Positions 1 through 8,447 are shown, counted from the first letter of the stretch. The stretch: 64,000 bases of DNA from Rhodococcus koreensis (GCF_900105905.1 NZ_FNSV01000005.1:1364001-1428000); one strand, 5' to 3'. Notes: generated from the letters alone by a model not told the origin. Translations and numbers: made by a program.

Positions 1-544
1 GTTCACGAGCGTTTCGTGTGATCAGTCGCCGCTGACCAGGAGGTTCGCCGTTGATAGCGGCCCCGCCGCAGGAGCAGATTCGACTTCGCGTCGCTGGGGG
101 TCGACCACCCGAGGTCTCCCGAGAACGTTCACCCAGACTTCCCGGGCACTTGGTCTCGGACACATCTCGGTCGCGCTTACGCTGAGAAGGTGTCGCGGCA
201 ACCGATTTCGACCCGTCAGGATGCGGCACCTCGACCCCGCCCCGCCACCGTGGTGCCGACCCAACACCCATGGCCCGGCGGGGTCCCGTACGTCGCCCCA
301 CTGCGATACGCACCCTACCTCGAGCGGTGACTGCCTCGACTGGTCACCGGCGGAGGTACGCCGCTCCGCAGGAAGCGATCGGCTGGACGGCCGAGGAGGC
401 GAGGTGCATGTTCGGCGACCGCAAGCACGGCGACGTCGCACGCGGGAGAATTGTGACGATGCCCACCGGTCGCGGTAAGGGTGCGGGCGCTCTTCGCCGC
501 CGGGCAGCCGATCCAGCAACGCCCACATCGAAAGGACGCACATC
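1..544. other. Left-edge stretch without a convincing gene
   Basis: No open frame here has a recognisable protein signature, a good ribosome binding site or family-like composition; the short frames present are arginine- and proline-rich, as expected from high-GC noise. The last part should hold the promoter and leader of the LUD gene, whose AAAGGA ribosome binding site lies at 531-536. The 3' end of a gene left of the window may fall in the first bases, but none can be recognised. Confidence 0.5.
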
Positions 545-1189
545 ATGACCGAAAATCCCATTGTCGAACTCGCTGTGGACGAGTCATTCGCAGTACCCGC
601 CAACTCCGATCGGATGGAGAGGGCAGCGGAAAGTCTGCGCCGCAATGGATTCACCGCGCACATCGTCGACACCGTCGAAGCTGCGCACACCCTCGTAACC
701 GACCTGCTCCCGACCGACAAGACGATCTTCACCGCGACCAGCGAGACACTCAGACTCTCCGGCCTCGACGACACCATCAATTCCTCCGGAAAGTTTCGCA
801 GCCTGCGCGCCGAGCAGTCCGACTGGGACATGAGCACACGCCACGACGACGTACGCGTCACCCGCTCGGCACCGGACGTGGTGATCGGGAGTGTGCACGC
901 GGTCACCGAAGACGGAAAGCTCGTCACCGCGTCTGCGAGCGGCAGCCAACTCGCCCCCTACGCGTCGGGTGCCGTAATGGCGGTGTGGGTGGTCGGCTCA
1001 CAAAAGGTGGTGCCCGATCTGTCCACCGCTCTACTCCGCATCGAAACCTATTCCTATCCAAAAGAAGACGTCCGTGCCCAACATGCCTACGGCGTCCGCA
1101 GCACTATCTCGAAAATCCTGATCAACGGACGCGAACTGGTCCCGGGCCGCGGAACCGTCGTTCTCATCCGCGAAGCCATCGGATTCTGA
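545..1189 (+). CDS. Stand-alone LUD-domain protein (LutC-like)
   Basis: A 214-residue protein of the LUD family (formerly DUF162), the fold of the lactate-utilisation proteins LutB and LutC. The family-typical blocks are visible: TATSETLRLSGLDD near residue 60, SAPDVVIGS near 108, WVVGSQKVVPD near 150 and VLIREAIGF at the C-terminus. It has no iron-sulfur cysteine clusters and no lutA or lutB beside it, so it is the free-standing form common in actinobacteria, whose reaction is not established. The ATG at 545 is preceded by AAAGGA with 8-base spacing. It ends 42 bases from the convergent DUF6328 gene. The family call is firm; the function is open. Confidence 0.88.
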   Translation: MTENPIVELAVDESFAVPANSDRMERAAESLRRNGFTAHIVDTVEAAHTLVTDLLPTDKTIFTATSETLRLSGLDDTINSSGKFRSLRAEQSDWDMSTRHDDVRVTRSAPDVVIGSVHAVTEDGKLVTASASGSQLAPYASGAVMAVWVVGSQKVVPDLSTALLRIETYSYPKEDVRAQHAYGVRSTISKILINGRELVPGRGTVVLIREAIGF

Positions 1190-1231
1190 CTGCGTTCGCA
1201 CTGATTGCCATCATGCGTTTCGGTCGGCACC

Positions 1232-1744
1232 TCACCGCTCGGCGTCGTCGATGGAGCGACGGTGCGACAGCGCCGGCAGAATCCAGGACCCGAAGAACAT
1301 CAACAGCGCCACCGCGGCCGCGATGATCCCGGCGGCCATGTCGACCACGAAGCTGAAGATCAGCAGAACCACGCCGACGAGGGCGACACCCAGGACGGCG
1401 ATGCCGCCGATCGCAAGTCGTTGTCCGGTCGCCACGAGGGTGGGCAAGGCATGCTGACGGAACAGCAGTCGGTGAATGCCGACCGGCGCGACCAACATCA
1501 TCGTCGCGGTGACCGAGAGGGCGACAGTCACGAGGTAGATCACCTCCTGCGCATCCGACACTTCCTCGAACCGCTGTTGGAACGGCAGGGTCAGCAAGAA
1601 GCCGGTCAAGAGTTGGACACCCGTCTGCACGACGCGCAGTTCCTGCAGCAGGTTGCTCCAATTGCGGTCGAGTCGCTGGACCTCGGTTTCGTCGCGGACC
1701 CGGCGGTTCCATGCGGCGTCGCGCCGGCCCTCTGTGCTGTCCAT
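1232..1744 (-). CDS. DUF6328 family membrane protein
   Basis: A 170-residue integral membrane protein. A charged N-terminus of about 35 residues is followed by four hydrophobic segments, near residues 40-60, 68-90, 105-132 and 136-158, and a short basic tail (SHRRSIDD). Length and the block APVGIHRLLFRQH fit DUF6328, a family of small actinobacterial membrane proteins of unknown function. The start is the ATG at 1744. The gene is monocistronic: it is convergent with the LUD gene and divergent from the ANTAR gene, with about 180 bases of shared upstream DNA. No catalytic residues can be pointed to. Confidence 0.78.
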   Translation of the reverse strand: MDSTEGRRDAAWNRRVRDETEVQRLDRNWSNLLQELRVVQTGVQLLTGFLLTLPFQQRFEEVSDAQEVIYLVTVALSVTATMMLVAPVGIHRLLFRQHALPTLVATGQRLAIGGIAVLGVALVGVVLLIFSFVVDMAAGIIAAAVALLMFFGSWILPALSHRRSIDDAER

Positions 1745-1924
1745 GTCCAGTTGGTACCCGATTTCCGGGCCGATGGAACCCGCAGATAGGCATGGTCGAT
1801 TCCGACATACGCAGGTTTACAGCCCCACCTGGGGCGGAAACGCCGGCATGCGCAGGCGGGCAAAGTCGAGTCGCAGGCCCGATCCGCGGTCGTACACTGA
1901 AGGCACATCGCGGAGATGATGCCC

Positions 1925-2248
1925 ATGACGACTGTGCCCGAATCCAACTCGATCACCGAACGTGATGGGGTCGGCGTCGATCATGCGATGGATGGACGGC
2001 AAACGCTGTCGGTGGCGGAAGGCATCGTGATCGCACTACGCCGTTGCAGCCAAACCGATGCCTTCGAAGAATTGCTCCGCGTCGCGCACCGTCATCACCT
2101 CAGTGTGCTGACCGTCGCCCATGCTCTGGTAGATCTCGCGATGGACGCATGTCCCCCTCTGGGATCCCCCGAACGGCACGCTGACGCCACCGCATCACTG
2201 GCCGAGTGGGAGTCACGCCTCGCGTATCGGCCAGGGTCCTCTCGGTAA
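1925..2248 (+). CDS. Small stand-alone ANTAR-domain protein
   Basis: A protein of about 107 residues whose middle is an ANTAR domain, an RNA-binding helical module that normally blocks transcription terminators. The ANTAR hallmark lies near residues 30-78: LSVAEGIVIALRRCS, then AFEELLRVAHRHH and LTVAHALVDLA, matching the family's alanine/cysteine/leucine spacing. Most ANTAR proteins carry a GAF or receiver domain; here only a short N-terminal arm of about 25 residues precedes it, so its signal input is not evident. The ATG at 1925 is preferred to that at 1916 because GGAG at 1912-1915 sits 9 bases before it. The target RNA is unknown. Confidence 0.7.
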   Translation: MTTVPESNSITERDGVGVDHAMDGRQTLSVAEGIVIALRRCSQTDAFEELLRVAHRHHLSVLTVAHALVDLAMDACPPLGSPERHADATASLAEWESRLAYRPGSSR

Positions 2249-2362
2249 TGCCGGACGCCCTCTCGCACCCACGTTCCGTGCTGCGCGAATCTGCACGATC
2301 CGTTCGACTCCGACGCCTATGCTGACCCGCACACGCACGCTCTCGCCGAGGGAGGCCCTGGG

Positions 2363-2815
2363 ATGTTCGTCCTGCTTCGGCACGCCCATGCGATAGGAAA
2401 GCAGAACTGGGGCGGGCCCGACGCCGACCGGCCCCTCAGCGCCCTGGGACGTGACCAGGCCACCGGCCTCGTCGGCACACTCGCCGGAGTCGAGCTGCGC
2501 GTCCTGTACTGCAGCCCGACGACCCGCTGCCTCGACACCCTCGCCCCCTTGGCCGCTGCCCACCGCCTGCCCATCCACGAACATCCGCTGCTCGCCCCGG
2601 ATGCGGCTCCCGACGACCTGTGTGCCGCGCTGGACACCATCGAACTCGCCGGCACCCTGTGGTGCACCCACGGCGAAGTCCTCACCGGGCTGGCCGCTTG
2701 CACGCGCGATGACGGAACACGCATGTACCCCATCGGGCAGACTGCGAAGGGCGGAGCCTGGCTGCTGAATGCACATGCCCCACTGCGCTATATCGACCCC
2801 GTGCCACCGCAGTAG
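2363..2815 (+). CDS. Histidine phosphatase family protein (SixA-like)
   Basis: A 150-residue member of the histidine phosphatase (phosphoglycerate mutase-like) superfamily. The N-terminal LLRHAHA supplies the catalytic histidine that becomes phosphorylated. The second conserved histidine is in LWCTHGEVL near residue 98, and the arginine-bearing block YCSPTTRCLDT sits near 48. Length and organisation resemble SixA-type phosphohistidine phosphatases, but the substrate cannot be read from sequence. It lies between the ANTAR gene and a convergent hydrolase gene that ends 23 bases beyond it. The start is the ATG at 2363, with GAGGGAGG-like purines upstream. Confidence 0.82.
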   Translation: MFVLLRHAHAIGKQNWGGPDADRPLSALGRDQATGLVGTLAGVELRVLYCSPTTRCLDTLAPLAAAHRLPIHEHPLLAPDAAPDDLCAALDTIELAGTLWCTHGEVLTGLAACTRDDGTRMYPIGQTAKGGAWLLNAHAPLRYIDPVPPQ

Positions 2816-2837
2816 AGCCAGGTCATGGTTTCGGACC

Positions 2838-4178
2838 TCAGGCGATGCGCCCAGTGTTCGAGCGGGTCGACTCACGTCGGCCACGGGCTCCGGCAGAGTG
2901 GAGGGATCGCCTCGCGCCGCGTCGTGCGCTCATCGATTGTCGCTGCCTGACCGCACCCCGCTGGGCTGTGGTGGCGAGCTGCTCGCGGATCAGACGGAGC
3001 GTGATCTCGGGCCGCTCGAACTGGGGTACGTGCCCGCAGGCGTGCAGCGTCACCGACCTGGCGGTGGGAACGGCGCTCGTGACGTGCCGGGCGAATCGGG
3101 CCGGAACGAGTGTGTCGCGGTCGCCCCACAGGAATAGCGCGGGCACCTCGAGGCCCGCGATCCGGTCCCAGAGGCCTGTCTCCCCGAACGGCTCGTCGAG
3201 ATACAGGCCGAGCAGCGCCGACCACAGCGCCCGGCGGCGGGAGGCATGCCGCAACGACAGCTCCCATTCGTCAGCTGCGGCCTCGTACCAGTGCCGCGGC
3301 ACCACGCCCGGATCCGCCAGCAGGGCCCGCAGCCCGGCACGGGCCCCCGCGTGGAGGAGCCGCGGCGGCACGGCGAGGGGAAGCCGCGCCACATCCAGCG
3401 GAAGCAACCGGGCCAGTGAGGTCAGTCGGCGCCGGCGACGGAAGGCCATCGCCGGGCACACCAGCACCAACCCGGTAACAGCATCCGGGTCGCGCAGCGC
3501 GAGTTCGAGAGCGACGCGGCCGCCGAGAGAATGTCCGATCAGCGCGGCGCCGCGGGCGTCGACCGCATCGAGGAAGGCCCGTAACCAGCGATGCAACTGT
3601 TCGGGGGTGTAACGCCAGGCCGGGGCCGCCGAGGATCCGAACCCAGGAAGATCGGGGCAGATCACCCGATGGTCCGATGCCAGGTCTGCCAGCACCGGCA
3701 GCATGGAGGAGTTGTTGGCACCGAGACCGTGCAGCAGCACCACCGGCCGTTTGTCCGGGTCACCCGCTTCGAGGTATCCCGTGTGCACCCCGTAGGCGCT
3801 GGTCTCGCGGGCACGTGCCCGTGTCGGCAATTCGACGTCGGGCGCGAAGGTACCGCCGATCGCGAGGACCGTTGTCATGCTGCCGCGGATCTCGAGTGCA
3901 CCGGACAGGAAAGCGTCGGCCACGCTGATGCGGCCGGCGAGCAGGTCGCCGAGAGTGGCCGCGTCGGTGCGGACGGTGCTTGTCGGGTGCGCAACCCCGC
4001 CGCGTCGGTACGTGACGGTGCCTTCGTCGATGCGGACGGTCCATTTGCCGTGGTCGGTGATGTCGAGGTTCATCGTGACCCGCCGGTGGCCGAGCGCGCT
4101 GCGGGTGACATCGCGTGGCAGATGCTTGGCGAGACAGATTTCCGGATCACAGCTCACGGGTGAGCGTGCCATGGTCAT
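2838..4178 (-). CDS. SCP2-like domain fused to alpha/beta hydrolase
   Basis: A protein of about 446 residues with two parts. Residues about 30-115 look like an SCP2 sterol-carrier fold, with TVRTDAATLGDLLAGRISVA followed by the SGALEIRG strand typical of that family's lipid pocket. Residues about 125-400 are an alpha/beta hydrolase: oxyanion segment LLHGLGANNSS, nucleophile elbow GHSLGGR, acid in GDRDTLVP and histidine in ACGHVPQFE. A basic, serine/arginine-rich tail of about 45 residues follows. The fusion suggests a hydrolase that binds a lipid or acyl substrate through its own carrier domain; that is inference. The start is the ATG at 4178, chosen for AAGGAG five bases upstream. Confidence 0.8.
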   Translation of the reverse strand: MTMARSPVSCDPEICLAKHLPRDVTRSALGHRRVTMNLDITDHGKWTVRIDEGTVTYRRGGVAHPTSTVRTDAATLGDLLAGRISVADAFLSGALEIRGSMTTVLAIGGTFAPDVELPTRARARETSAYGVHTGYLEAGDPDKRPVVLLHGLGANNSSMLPVLADLASDHRVICPDLPGFGSSAAPAWRYTPEQLHRWLRAFLDAVDARGAALIGHSLGGRVALELALRDPDAVTGLVLVCPAMAFRRRRRLTSLARLLPLDVARLPLAVPPRLLHAGARAGLRALLADPGVVPRHWYEAAADEWELSLRHASRRRALWSALLGLYLDEPFGETGLWDRIAGLEVPALFLWGDRDTLVPARFARHVTSAVPTARSVTLHACGHVPQFERPEITLRLIREQLATTAQRGAVRQRQSMSARRGARRSLHSAGARGRRESTRSNTGRIA

Positions 4179-4321
4179 GACCACTCCTTACCGCTCCGAT
4201 ACCCACCGGTCCAGGTCGGATCGCTGAGGATGCACTCCCTCGTGAGGAGTGCATCGGTGCGTTGCTCCTCGGGAACGATGTTTGCCGTTCCGTCCTAGTT
4301 TCAACACCGGCGAGGCACCGA

Positions 4322-4713
4322 CTAATCCGCCTGATCCCGTATTTCGGCTCCGGGGCCTGCCGGCTGCGGCACCCGCGACATGCGTCCGACCGCGAACACG
4401 ATTGCCACGACCGCCAGATACGCCGCCCAGATCAGCAGGAACGGACGCAGCCATCCCTCGTCGACCGTTTCCCCCGGTCCCCGACGCAATACAACGCAAA
4501 GTTGGTGGAAGTCCCGTCGCCGTCGGAATAGGTATCCGACACGACCATCCCCTCGTCCATCGGCTGTTCACAGAACACCGGGGCAAGGTAGACCGCCTGG
4601 CCCGGCCAGATCACCGACGCAACCAACGTGAACATGCCGACGGCCGCCACAACGCCGATCACCCACCACAATGCCGGCATCACCCTCCGTCGCCGCCGCG
4701 GCGCGGGCTCCAC
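4322..4713 (-). pseudogene. Frameshifted small membrane protein
   Basis: Two frames together encode one plausible protein of about 130 residues. The first, from 4713, gives MPALWWVIGVVAAVGM and on to NFALYCVGDRG, with one membrane segment; it then runs into a stop at 4432. Shifting by one base in the CGGGGGAAAC stretch near 4469 continues as ETVDEGWLRPFLLIWAAYL and a second membrane segment, ending in a stop near 4322. The joined product has an ordinary two-helix layout with a C...C pair between the helices. A single indel is the simplest reading; sequencing error is possible. The family is not recognised. Confidence 0.5.
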
Positions 4714-5072
4714 ACCCGAGATCCTCCACAGCGGAGACCATCACCGGACTGGCGTCGCTCAACCACTCGCCGTCAAAGGTGTACCGGTCGAGCTGATCCG
4801 GCTTCGCAAGGGTTCCCGACCGTCACATCCAGCGGCTCGACCGGCGCCACATCGACACTCGTCACCTCCACGTCTGCAACGCCGTACCGGGTGCCAAGCT
4901 CCGCCAACCCGTCACGGACGAGTGCGCCCGTCATACCCCCACCACGTGTCCGCATCGCAGCATCGAAATCCGCTCGATCAACAGCGCCGACACAACTTGT
5001 GACACACAACGCCACGCACAGCGCCGTCACCGACAAAACTGACGAACGCAACGGTGACGCCGCCGATTTCAT
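4690..5072 (-). pseudogene. Frameshifted putative lipoprotein
   Basis: The ATG at 5072 opens a frame with a lipoprotein signal: basic start, hydrophobic core SVTALCVALCV, then lipobox VTSC. The body reads DFDAAMRTRGGGMTGALVRD and VADVEVTSVDVAPVEPLDVT, then hits a stop near 4773. Moving one base near 4790 restores sensible coding (DQLDRYTFDGEWLSDASPV). This suggests a membrane-anchored lipoprotein of about 130 residues broken by an indel. It sits directly upstream of the frameshifted membrane protein on the same strand, so the pair was probably one transcription unit. The 3' limit is a guess, because the restored frame runs on into the next gene. Confidence 0.45.
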
Positions 5073-5128
5073 CGCGTGAGAATATCCGAAGCCACCTTCG
5101 CAGCGTCACGCCTGATCCGGGGCGGCGA

Positions 5129-5320
5129 TCATCCTCGGGCGGGTCCGGGGCCGTCCAGCTCGGGGTACCGGGCGGTCAGACGGGCCAACAACTGACACGC
5201 CTCGCCGCGTTGCCCGCGCAGACGTATGCCTTCGGAGTCTTCGGCACCGGTGTATCGCGGGGTGGACTCGATGCGGGCGGTGAGCGCCGCGATCTCCTCG
5301 TGCAGCAGGTCCCGAAACAC
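5129..5320 (-). CDS. Small hypothetical protein downstream of tnpB
   Basis: A 63-residue frame from a GTG at 5320: FRDLLHEEIAALTARIE, then YTGAEDSEGIRLRGQRG, then ACQLLARLTARYPELDG. Composition and amphipathic helix pattern look like real protein rather than noise, but no family is recognised. It begins 8 bases after the tnpB stop on the same strand, and its frame stays open upstream through the last bases of tnpB. It could be the 3' remnant of a gene interrupted by the element, a cargo ORF of it, or chance. In characterised TnpB elements the guide RNA also maps to this position, so this stretch may be transcribed for that reason instead. Confidence 0.4.
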   Translation of the reverse strand: MFRDLLHEEIAALTARIESTPRYTGAEDSEGIRLRGQRGEACQLLARLTARYPELDGPGPARG

Positions 5321-5328
5321 CTGAGCGT

Positions 5329-7206
5329 CTACGTAGATCTCATACTCTCTGCCACTGGCGTGGCGGGCGTGGGAGATGTACGTGTGTCACGGCTACCCGC
5401 ATCACCGTGCGGCGGTGCGGGTTTGACCGTGTCCCACACCGACGCTTGAGGTGCAGGAACATGATGTTTCGGAGTCACCCCCACCTGCTGTGGTGTGGTG
5501 GGCAGGCTGTGGCGGACCCGGCGATGCCGCGGCCTGCTCGGGGTCGGGCTGGTCTTGTCCCGGGACTTGCGGACCGGTGCGTGCTCGGCGACCCGGATCG
5601 TGGGCAGCTGCCCACGCCGGCGGGCGACTTTGTTTCTGCCGAGGAGCGCACGTTTGGCCAGGTTCACGCCGGCAACGTGGTCGCGGTTGCCGCCGACCCG
5701 GCAGCGGGGACACCATGCGGTGTGATAGCCGCCGGGGCGTACAAGCGGTGCGTCGCAGCCCGGACACAATGCGGACGATCCCCGGGCCGGCACCGAGACC
5801 ACCGCGACACCGACACCGGCGGCGGTGTGCGCGAGGGCGGCGACCGCTTTACGGCGGGCCGACTGCGCGGCCCGATTGTTGTTGACCCGACCGTGCCCGC
5901 GGGTCTCGAGGGTCGTCAGATCCTCCACCGCGATCATCTCCGCGCCCGCCGCCTCGGCGTACTCGGTGACCTGGCGGCCGAAATGAAACGCGAGTTCCCG
6001 GTTGATCTTTCCCCGCTTGACGCCCACCGCCTCGCGGTGGGCGTCGAGGACGGCGATCTTCGCCTCCAGCCGGGTACGGACCTCGGGTGGGGCGGTGGCA
6101 GCCAGTTTCTCCAACCGCGCCGCCTTACGGTGCAGCATCTGCCCCTCGGTCTGCAGGCGTGCGAGTTTGGTCCCGAGGCCGCGGTCGTCGTAGGCGAAGC
6201 CCCGGTAATCCGAGGACAACCCGTCCGAGTTCTCGGTGGTGATGGCGGCGGCACCGAGTGTGGACGGGGACCAATCGACCCCCACCGCGACGGTCGCCGA
6301 TCCCAGGTCACAGTCGGGGACGAGTTCGGTCGCCGCGCACCGCCACAGCAGACCCTTCCGGTCGAGGACGAGGGTCGGCAGATGCCAGTCGGTGATCGCC
6401 CGGCCGTGCAGGTGCCCGGGGATGGCGGCGGTCAGCCGGACCCGCCGCCACTGCGCCCGCCCCGCCGGGGCGGGGCAGGTGGGCAGCTTCACCGTCAACA
6501 CCAACTCACGCCCTGCCGCGGTGATCTGCGCGAGCTGCCGATCGGCTGCCGAGAGTCGGGCCATCGCGCTCGTCTGCGGCGGGCCCTGGACGTCGGTGAT
6601 CCGCAACCGGTCGGCCGGTGCCCCGTCGTCGGTGTGGCCGGCGTGTGCAACAAGCTGGCGCCGCACGCCCCGGGCGAAACCCATTGGCACACAGTCCGCG
6701 GCGGCGGTGGTCGGGGCTATCCGGCCGGTGGCCGGGTCGAATCCCTCAGACAGCGCGGTGATCGCGGTGTCCCGATAGGCGAGGGTCCGCAGGGTGGCCA
6801 TCACCTGCGCGGCCACCACCCGCGTGACCCGCGAGGGCACGTAGATTCCGTCCGGGTAGTGCGGGTTCCAGCCGAGGCGGGCCGCGGCGACGTGACCCTG
6901 TGCGGGCAGCCTGCGGTCCTGGTGGTCCCGTCCGGCGGCGAGCACGTCGAATGTCGCCGGCTGCCACAGCCGCGACGCCAACTGGCCGCCGGCCGTGGTG
7001 ATCAGGTCGAGGAGCCACCCCACCCGGGTGTCGACGTCGTCGAGCCCGATCGGCTCACCGGTCGCGTCGTCGACCGCCACATGGGCGCGGGTGGTGAACG
7101 CGAACTGCCGCGGCATCGTGCAGACCCCGTCGTTGATGCTGTGTCGACCACAGCGCCCGGAGAACGGGCCGGACAACGATGCCGGCACCGCCGTGACGTC
7201 ATTCAT
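5329..7206 (-). CDS. tnpB: TnpB, RuvC-type RNA-guided nuclease family, IS607-like
   Basis: A 625-residue TnpB (OrfB) of the long actinobacterial type. All three RuvC acidic residues appear intact: the Asp in AVGVDWSPSTLG, the Glu in MIAVEDLTTLETRG and the Asp in GGNRDHVAGVNLAKRAL. Between the last two lies a four-cysteine zinc ribbon, CPGC...CPRC. Characterised TnpB proteins are RNA-guided DNA nucleases encoded in IS200/IS605 and IS607 elements; activity here is inferred. The ATG at 7206 is chosen because GGAGGG precedes it by 3 bases and it overlaps the end of a decayed tnpA frame by 8 bases, as expected in IS607. The C-terminal 90 residues after the zinc region are basic and proline-rich and overlap the likely guide-RNA region. 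Confidence 0.9.
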   Translation of the reverse strand: MNDVTAVPASLSGPFSGRCGRHSINDGVCTMPRQFAFTTRAHVAVDDATGEPIGLDDVDTRVGWLLDLITTAGGQLASRLWQPATFDVLAAGRDHQDRRLPAQGHVAAARLGWNPHYPDGIYVPSRVTRVVAAQVMATLRTLAYRDTAITALSEGFDPATGRIAPTTAAADCVPMGFARGVRRQLVAHAGHTDDGAPADRLRITDVQGPPQTSAMARLSAADRQLAQITAAGRELVLTVKLPTCPAPAGRAQWRRVRLTAAIPGHLHGRAITDWHLPTLVLDRKGLLWRCAATELVPDCDLGSATVAVGVDWSPSTLGAAAITTENSDGLSSDYRGFAYDDRGLGTKLARLQTEGQMLHRKAARLEKLAATAPPEVRTRLEAKIAVLDAHREAVGVKRGKINRELAFHFGRQVTEYAEAAGAEMIAVEDLTTLETRGHGRVNNNRAAQSARRKAVAALAHTAAGVGVAVVSVPARGSSALCPGCDAPLVRPGGYHTAWCPRCRVGGNRDHVAGVNLAKRALLGRNKVARRRGQLPTIRVAEHAPVRKSRDKTSPTPSRPRHRRVRHSLPTTPQQVGVTPKHHVPAPQASVWDTVKPAPPHGDAGSRDTRTSPTPATPVAESMRST

Positions 7207-7440
7207 CGACCCTCCCATCAGCACAGGTGACCTCCCCCTCTCGTACGATCTCGACTGTAACGCCGACCTCCGACAAGCACCGCCCGAACCAGCCCACGGG
7301 CGAACCGGCCCAATCGATCCCGCGCCACACCACCCGCACCACCGTGAACCGACGCTCGGCCGCGCCGCCGAGCATCCGGCCCAACCCCGCCCGCCGCCCC
7401 GCGGACTCGGGGCCGCGATCCACGCCTACCCCACTACACC
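7199..7440 (-). pseudogene. Remnant of IS607-type serine recombinase TnpA
   Basis: The frame ending at 7199 carries GRRAGLGRMLGG, then RRFTVVRVV, and after a short garbled stretch VGWFGRCLSEVGVTVEIV. This order matches the part of IS607 TnpA where a strand (TVVVEH) leads to the RDRLxRFG helix and then to an E..L...GV.VEI segment. The missing RDRLGRFA is present one frame over, at about 7295-7318, so two compensating frameshifts bracket it. No N-terminal recombinase half with the catalytic serine could be found upstream. The stop overlaps the tnpB start by 8 bases. I read this as a dead tnpA, which places the element in IS607 rather than IS605. Confidence 0.5.
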
Positions 7441-8033
7441 TCACCAGTGGCGCTGTCCCGCACCATCTTTTCCCGATTGGCCATCGACGTCCCGTTGTCC
7501 TGTCGAGCCCCACACCCGGCAAGACACTGCCTCCACCCCCTTTCCGGCGTCGCTCCCGCACAGTCCCCTCCGGGCCTGCCCAGAAAGGAGCGAGGTCCGC
7601 GCGGTCAATGATTCGGTGACCCGAACCGACACGCCCAGAAGACCACCAGCCCCATGCCGCCGTATTGCACACCACAACCACCGACATCCCAAGCATTCCG
7701 CGGCGTCACCAATTCACACAGGCAGACAATGCCAGAACCGATTACTAGTGTTAGACATATCGGCAACAGTTGAACGCCTGCGCGGCATCAGGGTCGACGT
7801 GCTCGGTCGGTGTCATCCGGTTCCCCTGCTCGCTGAGGCCGGATCCACACCGGCGGTGCCGCGGTGCGTCACAAGACTGCGCCGCTGCAATCCACCGGCA
7901 CATCGTTGTCGAGCCCGCCGACCGGCGTCAACCCCGCCCCCCGTCCCGGACACGGCCGGCAACGTCTGTGCTCTGCAGGTGAACCTGGGGAAACCCCTTC
8001 CTCACAGCGGTCGACGGGACGACAATTTCTGTT
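7441..8033. other. Non-coding stretch upstream of the IS607 remnant
   Basis: About 590 bases with no convincing gene. The minus-strand frame continuing from the tnpA remnant stays open but shows no further recombinase motif, so the N-terminal part of tnpA is either degraded beyond recognition or lost. The left end of the element probably lies here; I could not identify matching terminal repeats or a target duplication by eye. The last 150 bases should contain the promoter of the three-helix bundle gene. Confidence 0.4.
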
Positions 8034-8273
8034 ATGGACGTCACCGAGCGGCAGCACATCGACGTGGTGCGCGCACACCTGATCCAGCGATATCAATACC
8101 TCGACCCCGGCCGGGTCGAGAATGCGGTCGAGACCGCCCATCATCGATTCGACAGCTGCCCGATCCGGGACTTCGTGCCCCTGCTCGTCGAACGCGCCGC
8201 GGTGAAGGCACTCGACAAATCCGTGACGATCGCGCCGTCCAGCGCGTACCCGAGAGTGCACGAGTCGCCCTAG
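8034..8273 (+). CDS. Three-helix bundle dimerization domain protein
   Basis: A 79-residue protein of a small actinobacterial family often annotated as three-helix bundle dimerization domain-containing. The diagnostic part is visible: HIDVVRAHLIQRY near residue 8, V..AV...HHRFDSCPIRDF in the middle and VPLLVERAAVKAL near 50-62. Members are short, lack catalytic residues and often occur in several copies in Rhodococcus genomes; their role is not established. The ATG at 8034 has weak upstream purines. It is followed at 174 bases by the WS/DGAT gene on the same strand. Confidence 0.7.
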   Translation: MDVTERQHIDVVRAHLIQRYQYLDPGRVENAVETAHHRFDSCPIRDFVPLLVERAAVKALDKSVTIAPSSAYPRVHESP

Positions 8274-8326
8274 TCGTCACGTTGCCCCGACGGCGAGAAC
8301 CCGCGCGCATCCCACATTCCGCGGAC

Positions 8327-8350
8327 CTGCGTGCCTGCGTGCCTGCGTGG
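8327..8350. repeat. Three tandem copies of an 8-bp unit
   Basis: CTGCGTGC, CTGCGTGC and CTGCGTGG lie head to tail, about 100 bases before the start of the WS/DGAT gene. The array is too short for a structural role to be claimed; it may be a slippage product in the promoter region. Confidence 0.75.
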
Positions 8351-8447
8351 AATCAGTGCCGTCCGGTGTCTGTGGTCTCGACGGAAACCACAATCCTCGT
8401 AGACGCGGTGTGCTCTGTTGGGACCGCACAAGGCCGGGAGGTGGGAC

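Noticed and set aside
22..927. A 301-codon minus-strand frame at the left edge
   Set aside because: Its recognisable part is antisense to the LUD gene; the rest is low-complexity Arg/Ser/Pro.
4455..4480. Programmed -1 frameshift in the GGGGGAAAC run of the small membrane protein
   Set aside because: The run does not fit the X-XXY-YYZ rule in the zero frame, and a second break lies in the neighbouring gene, so decay or error is simpler.
5407..7230. A 607-codon plus-strand frame opposite tnpB
   Set aside because: Same cause: third-position GC bias keeps the antisense frame open. TnpB motifs are on the minus strand.
7441..8033. Functional N-terminal half of the IS607 recombinase
   Set aside because: No catalytic serine region or helix-turn-helix could be recognised in any frame.
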